A stretch of 64,000 bases of DNA, taken from contig CM074759.1 in assembly GCA_037355855.1 (NCBI GenBank), positions 434,001 through 498,000 of the forward strand, given 5' to 3'. This document shows, piece by piece, positions 62,792 to 64,000 of the stretch. The position numbers and the translations under genes were made by a program. This DNA comes from Pseudo-nitzschia pungens. Taxonomy: Eukaryota > Bacillariophyta > Bacillariophyceae > Bacillariales > Bacillariaceae. The first letter of the stretch is position 1, and each line of letters starts with the position of its first letter. The notes below the pieces were generated by a model. It was given only the letters and a program-made list of their open reading frames with translations, was not told the origin of the DNA and searched no databases.

Positions 62792-64000
62792 ATGGAGGAA
62801 GACGACAAGCCAAACCCAAACGATGACGGTTTGGTGGTAGCCCTTCTCGATTTCCCCCGCGGAGGGGTCCTCGGCCTGGACGGTCAGTGCATCGTGTTGC
62901 GAACAGACGATTTTGTGGGCGTCAGTCATCTTCCACCCGAGTCCGTTCACCTAGTGACCTGCAAGAACGGCAATCACTTCGCGAATTGTGCGGGAACAGC
63001 AGTTACGAACGAAACAACGGCAGCGACAACGACAACGACAACGACAACGGCGACTACTGCGGCTACCAACTCCATCGATACCGCCGTGACGGTGGGGTTT
63101 CTCGTCTTTGGGAACGGAACCGAGGACCGGAGCCATCTGGTCCGAAGATACGATCCGTTGACGGAAGAAGTTGCCTCGGAGGAAGCGTCGCCCATTGACG
63201 AACTCACGAGGCGCAATTTGCTGAGCCAGATCCAAGGCAGCAATAGCAATAGCAATAGCAATAGCAACGAAAACAACAATCTCCTACCTCCGTCGCGGGT
63301 GCTGCGCTACCATCAGATCGTGACGGGAAGCGAGGCCGATGCGCTTTCCCCGCAACGGTTCTGGAGCGAACTAACCCGGTATATCAACGCCTCGAAGGAA
63401 TTGTTGCTGGGGAAACTCCGCGGGCTGTCGAACGGGGACAAGATCGTTCCGGGCTGTTACGATCCGAACCACGACGACGAACCCGACAAGGGAACATCCA
63501 CCGGCACCGGCACCGGCACCGGCACCGCAGCGAATCCCGAGCGCAAAAGCGCGCCTCCCGCCGACGGCACCAGCCCGGTGTATCCACCGATTCCCGTCGT
63601 CGATCCGAGGGTATCGGTAGCGACGCACAGGCACGCCGGAACCAAGCGATTCCTATCGCGCCTGGAGCCCGGTGAGAGGACCGCCCTGTTTGTGTCGAGA
63701 CAAAAGTGGGCCTGGCTGGACACGGTGCTGGAAACCTTCTACCAGCACTCCTGGGAGGCCCTGCTGGGCGATCTGCAGCTGAGCTATCTGCTCTTTCTGC
63801 ACCTGGGATGCTACTCTTCCCTGGGCCACTGGAAGGACCTTCTGGCCATGCTCTCGCTGGCGGTGGTCGGCGGGCATGGTGGTGGCGGGGAGAGAGACGA
63901 GGACGGGTCGGGAAACCAACAACAACACAAAGACAAACACGAGGACTTGTACCGTGGCTTGCTCCGGTTGCTCCCCTACCAGTTATCGAGCATGACCGAC
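62792..64000 (+). CDS. AAR2-like U5 snRNP assembly factor, 5' part (runs off right edge)
   Basis: An open frame of 403 codons from ATG 62792 reaches the last base without a stop, so the 3' end is outside the window. The N-terminus (LLDFPRGGVLGLDGQCIVLRTDDFVGV-HLPPESVHLV) matches the AAR2 pattern of P-x-G-x-x-x-G-I-D, a following G-V and P-P-x-x-H. Near the window end, W-L-D-T-V-L-E-T-F-Y, LLGDLQLSYLLFLHLG and LGHWKDLLAML match the AAR2 C-terminal domain, where W-K is typical. AAR2 escorts PRPF8 and U5 proteins during snRNP maturation. Low-complexity inserts (poly-Thr, SNSNSN, GTGTGT) between the domains come from microsatellites. A 5' UTR intron cannot be judged. Confidence 0.8.
   Translation, partial: MEEDDKPNPNDDGLVVALLDFPRGGVLGLDGQCIVLRTDDFVGVSHLPPESVHLVTCKNGNHFANCAGTAVTNETTAATTTTTTTTATTAATNSIDTAVTVGFLVFGNGTEDRSHLVRRYDPLTEEVASEEASPIDELTRRNLLSQIQGSNSNSNSNSNENNNLLPPSRVLRYHQIVTGSEADALSPQRFWSELTRYINASKELLLGKLRGLSNGDKIVPGCYDPNHDDEPDKGTSTGTGTGTGTAANPERKSAPPADGTSPVYPPIPVVDPRVSVATHRHAGTKRFLSRLEPGERTALFVSRQKWAWLDTVLETFYQHSWEALLGDLQLSYLLFLHLGCYSSLGHWKDLLAMLSLAVVGGHGGGGERDEDGSGNQQQHKDKHEDLYRGLLRLLPYQLSSMTD
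63020..63530 (+). repeat. Three coding microsatellites (ACG/ACA, AGCAAT, GGCACC)
   Basis: Within the AAR2-like gene, ACAACG-type triplets (about 63022-63060, poly-Thr), AGCAAT (about 63238-63266, Ser-Asn) and GGCACC (about 63501-63524, Gly-Thr) arrays encode linker tracts. Confidence 0.8.

Noticed and set aside
1..64000. CRISPR arrays, IS elements, prophage, rRNA or tRNA clusters
   Set aside because: No regular spacer-repeat arrays, transposase domains with inverted ends, or conserved RNA gene sequences were seen; all genes look eukaryotic nuclear.

Overview
The window reads as nuclear DNA of a diatom, probably a raphid pennate such as a Bacillariales (Nitzschia/Pseudo-nitzschia/Fragilariopsis-like) species. 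The evidence is as follows. Genes are split by GT-AG introns. There is a nuclear psbQ-type gene with a signal peptide, a phenylalanine 'ASAFAP-like' plastid entry motif and a twin-arginine thylakoid signal. A pentatricopeptide-repeat protein carries the same kind of bipartite leader. Diatom-typical families are present (single HSF-domain protein, CRAL-TRIO plus DUF6824-like protein, secreted PS-repeat/LRR proteins). Coding regions are rich in AAC/CAA microsatellites. No operons, phage, IS element, CRISPR, rRNA or tRNA were found. The species assignment is inference.

Layout. 1-19 kb: a secreted PSxxPS-repeat LRR protein (1209-3536); PsbQ-like oxygen-evolving enhancer (4390-5591, 3 exons); a NIPP1-like FHA/RVxF protein (8983-10279, 2 exons); an SDHAF4-like C-terminal exon (11130-11474, minus); a second secreted LRR protein with four exons (12612-14889); a vacuolar-sorting-receptor-like PA-domain protein (15358-17097, minus), divergent from an unknown membrane protein (17841-18764). 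19-22.3 kb is gene-poor and full of short tandem repeats plus a long hairpin. 22.3-26.7 kb: two divergent unknown membrane proteins and an 809-aa unknown protein. 26.7-39.7 kb is mostly repeat-rich intergenic DNA holding two regulatory genes: a CRAL-TRIO/DUF6824-like protein (29797-32023) and an atypical MAP kinase (34984-37549, 3 exons). 39.7-46 kb: a zeta-family P-loop kinase, an alpha/beta hydrolase and a type I membrane protein. 47.4-60 kb is gene-dense: HSF-like factor, a ubiquitin-like/PDZ/coiled-coil protein, a plastid-type PPR protein and a large protein with two degenerate Rex4-like exonuclease folds followed by a repeated W-F-G-F motif. 62.8 kb to the right edge: the 5' part of an AAR2-like U5 snRNP assembly factor.

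The genes do not form one pathway. They are ordinary eukaryotic single genes in alternating convergent and divergent orientation. Themes are secretion and cell surface (two LRR proteins, the sorting receptor, a type I membrane protein), plastid function (PsbQ, PPR, perhaps 17841-18764) and signalling or gene control (NIPP1-like, MAPK, HSF, Rex4-like, AAR2).

The most unusual items are: the tandem pseudo-exonuclease with five spaced WFGF-type motifs (55895-59752); the MAP kinase whose activation motif is T-K-H, not T-x-Y, with a long activation-segment insertion; the UBL-UBL-coiled coil-PDZ-UBL-UBL protein; and intergenic DNA built from two recurring self-complementary words (GTAAGGTTAC/GTAACCTTAC and TAG/CTA trinucleotide runs). 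I found no clear self-contained new system. Several starts were moved to the first in-frame ATG, because longer open frames began with TTG or GTG.
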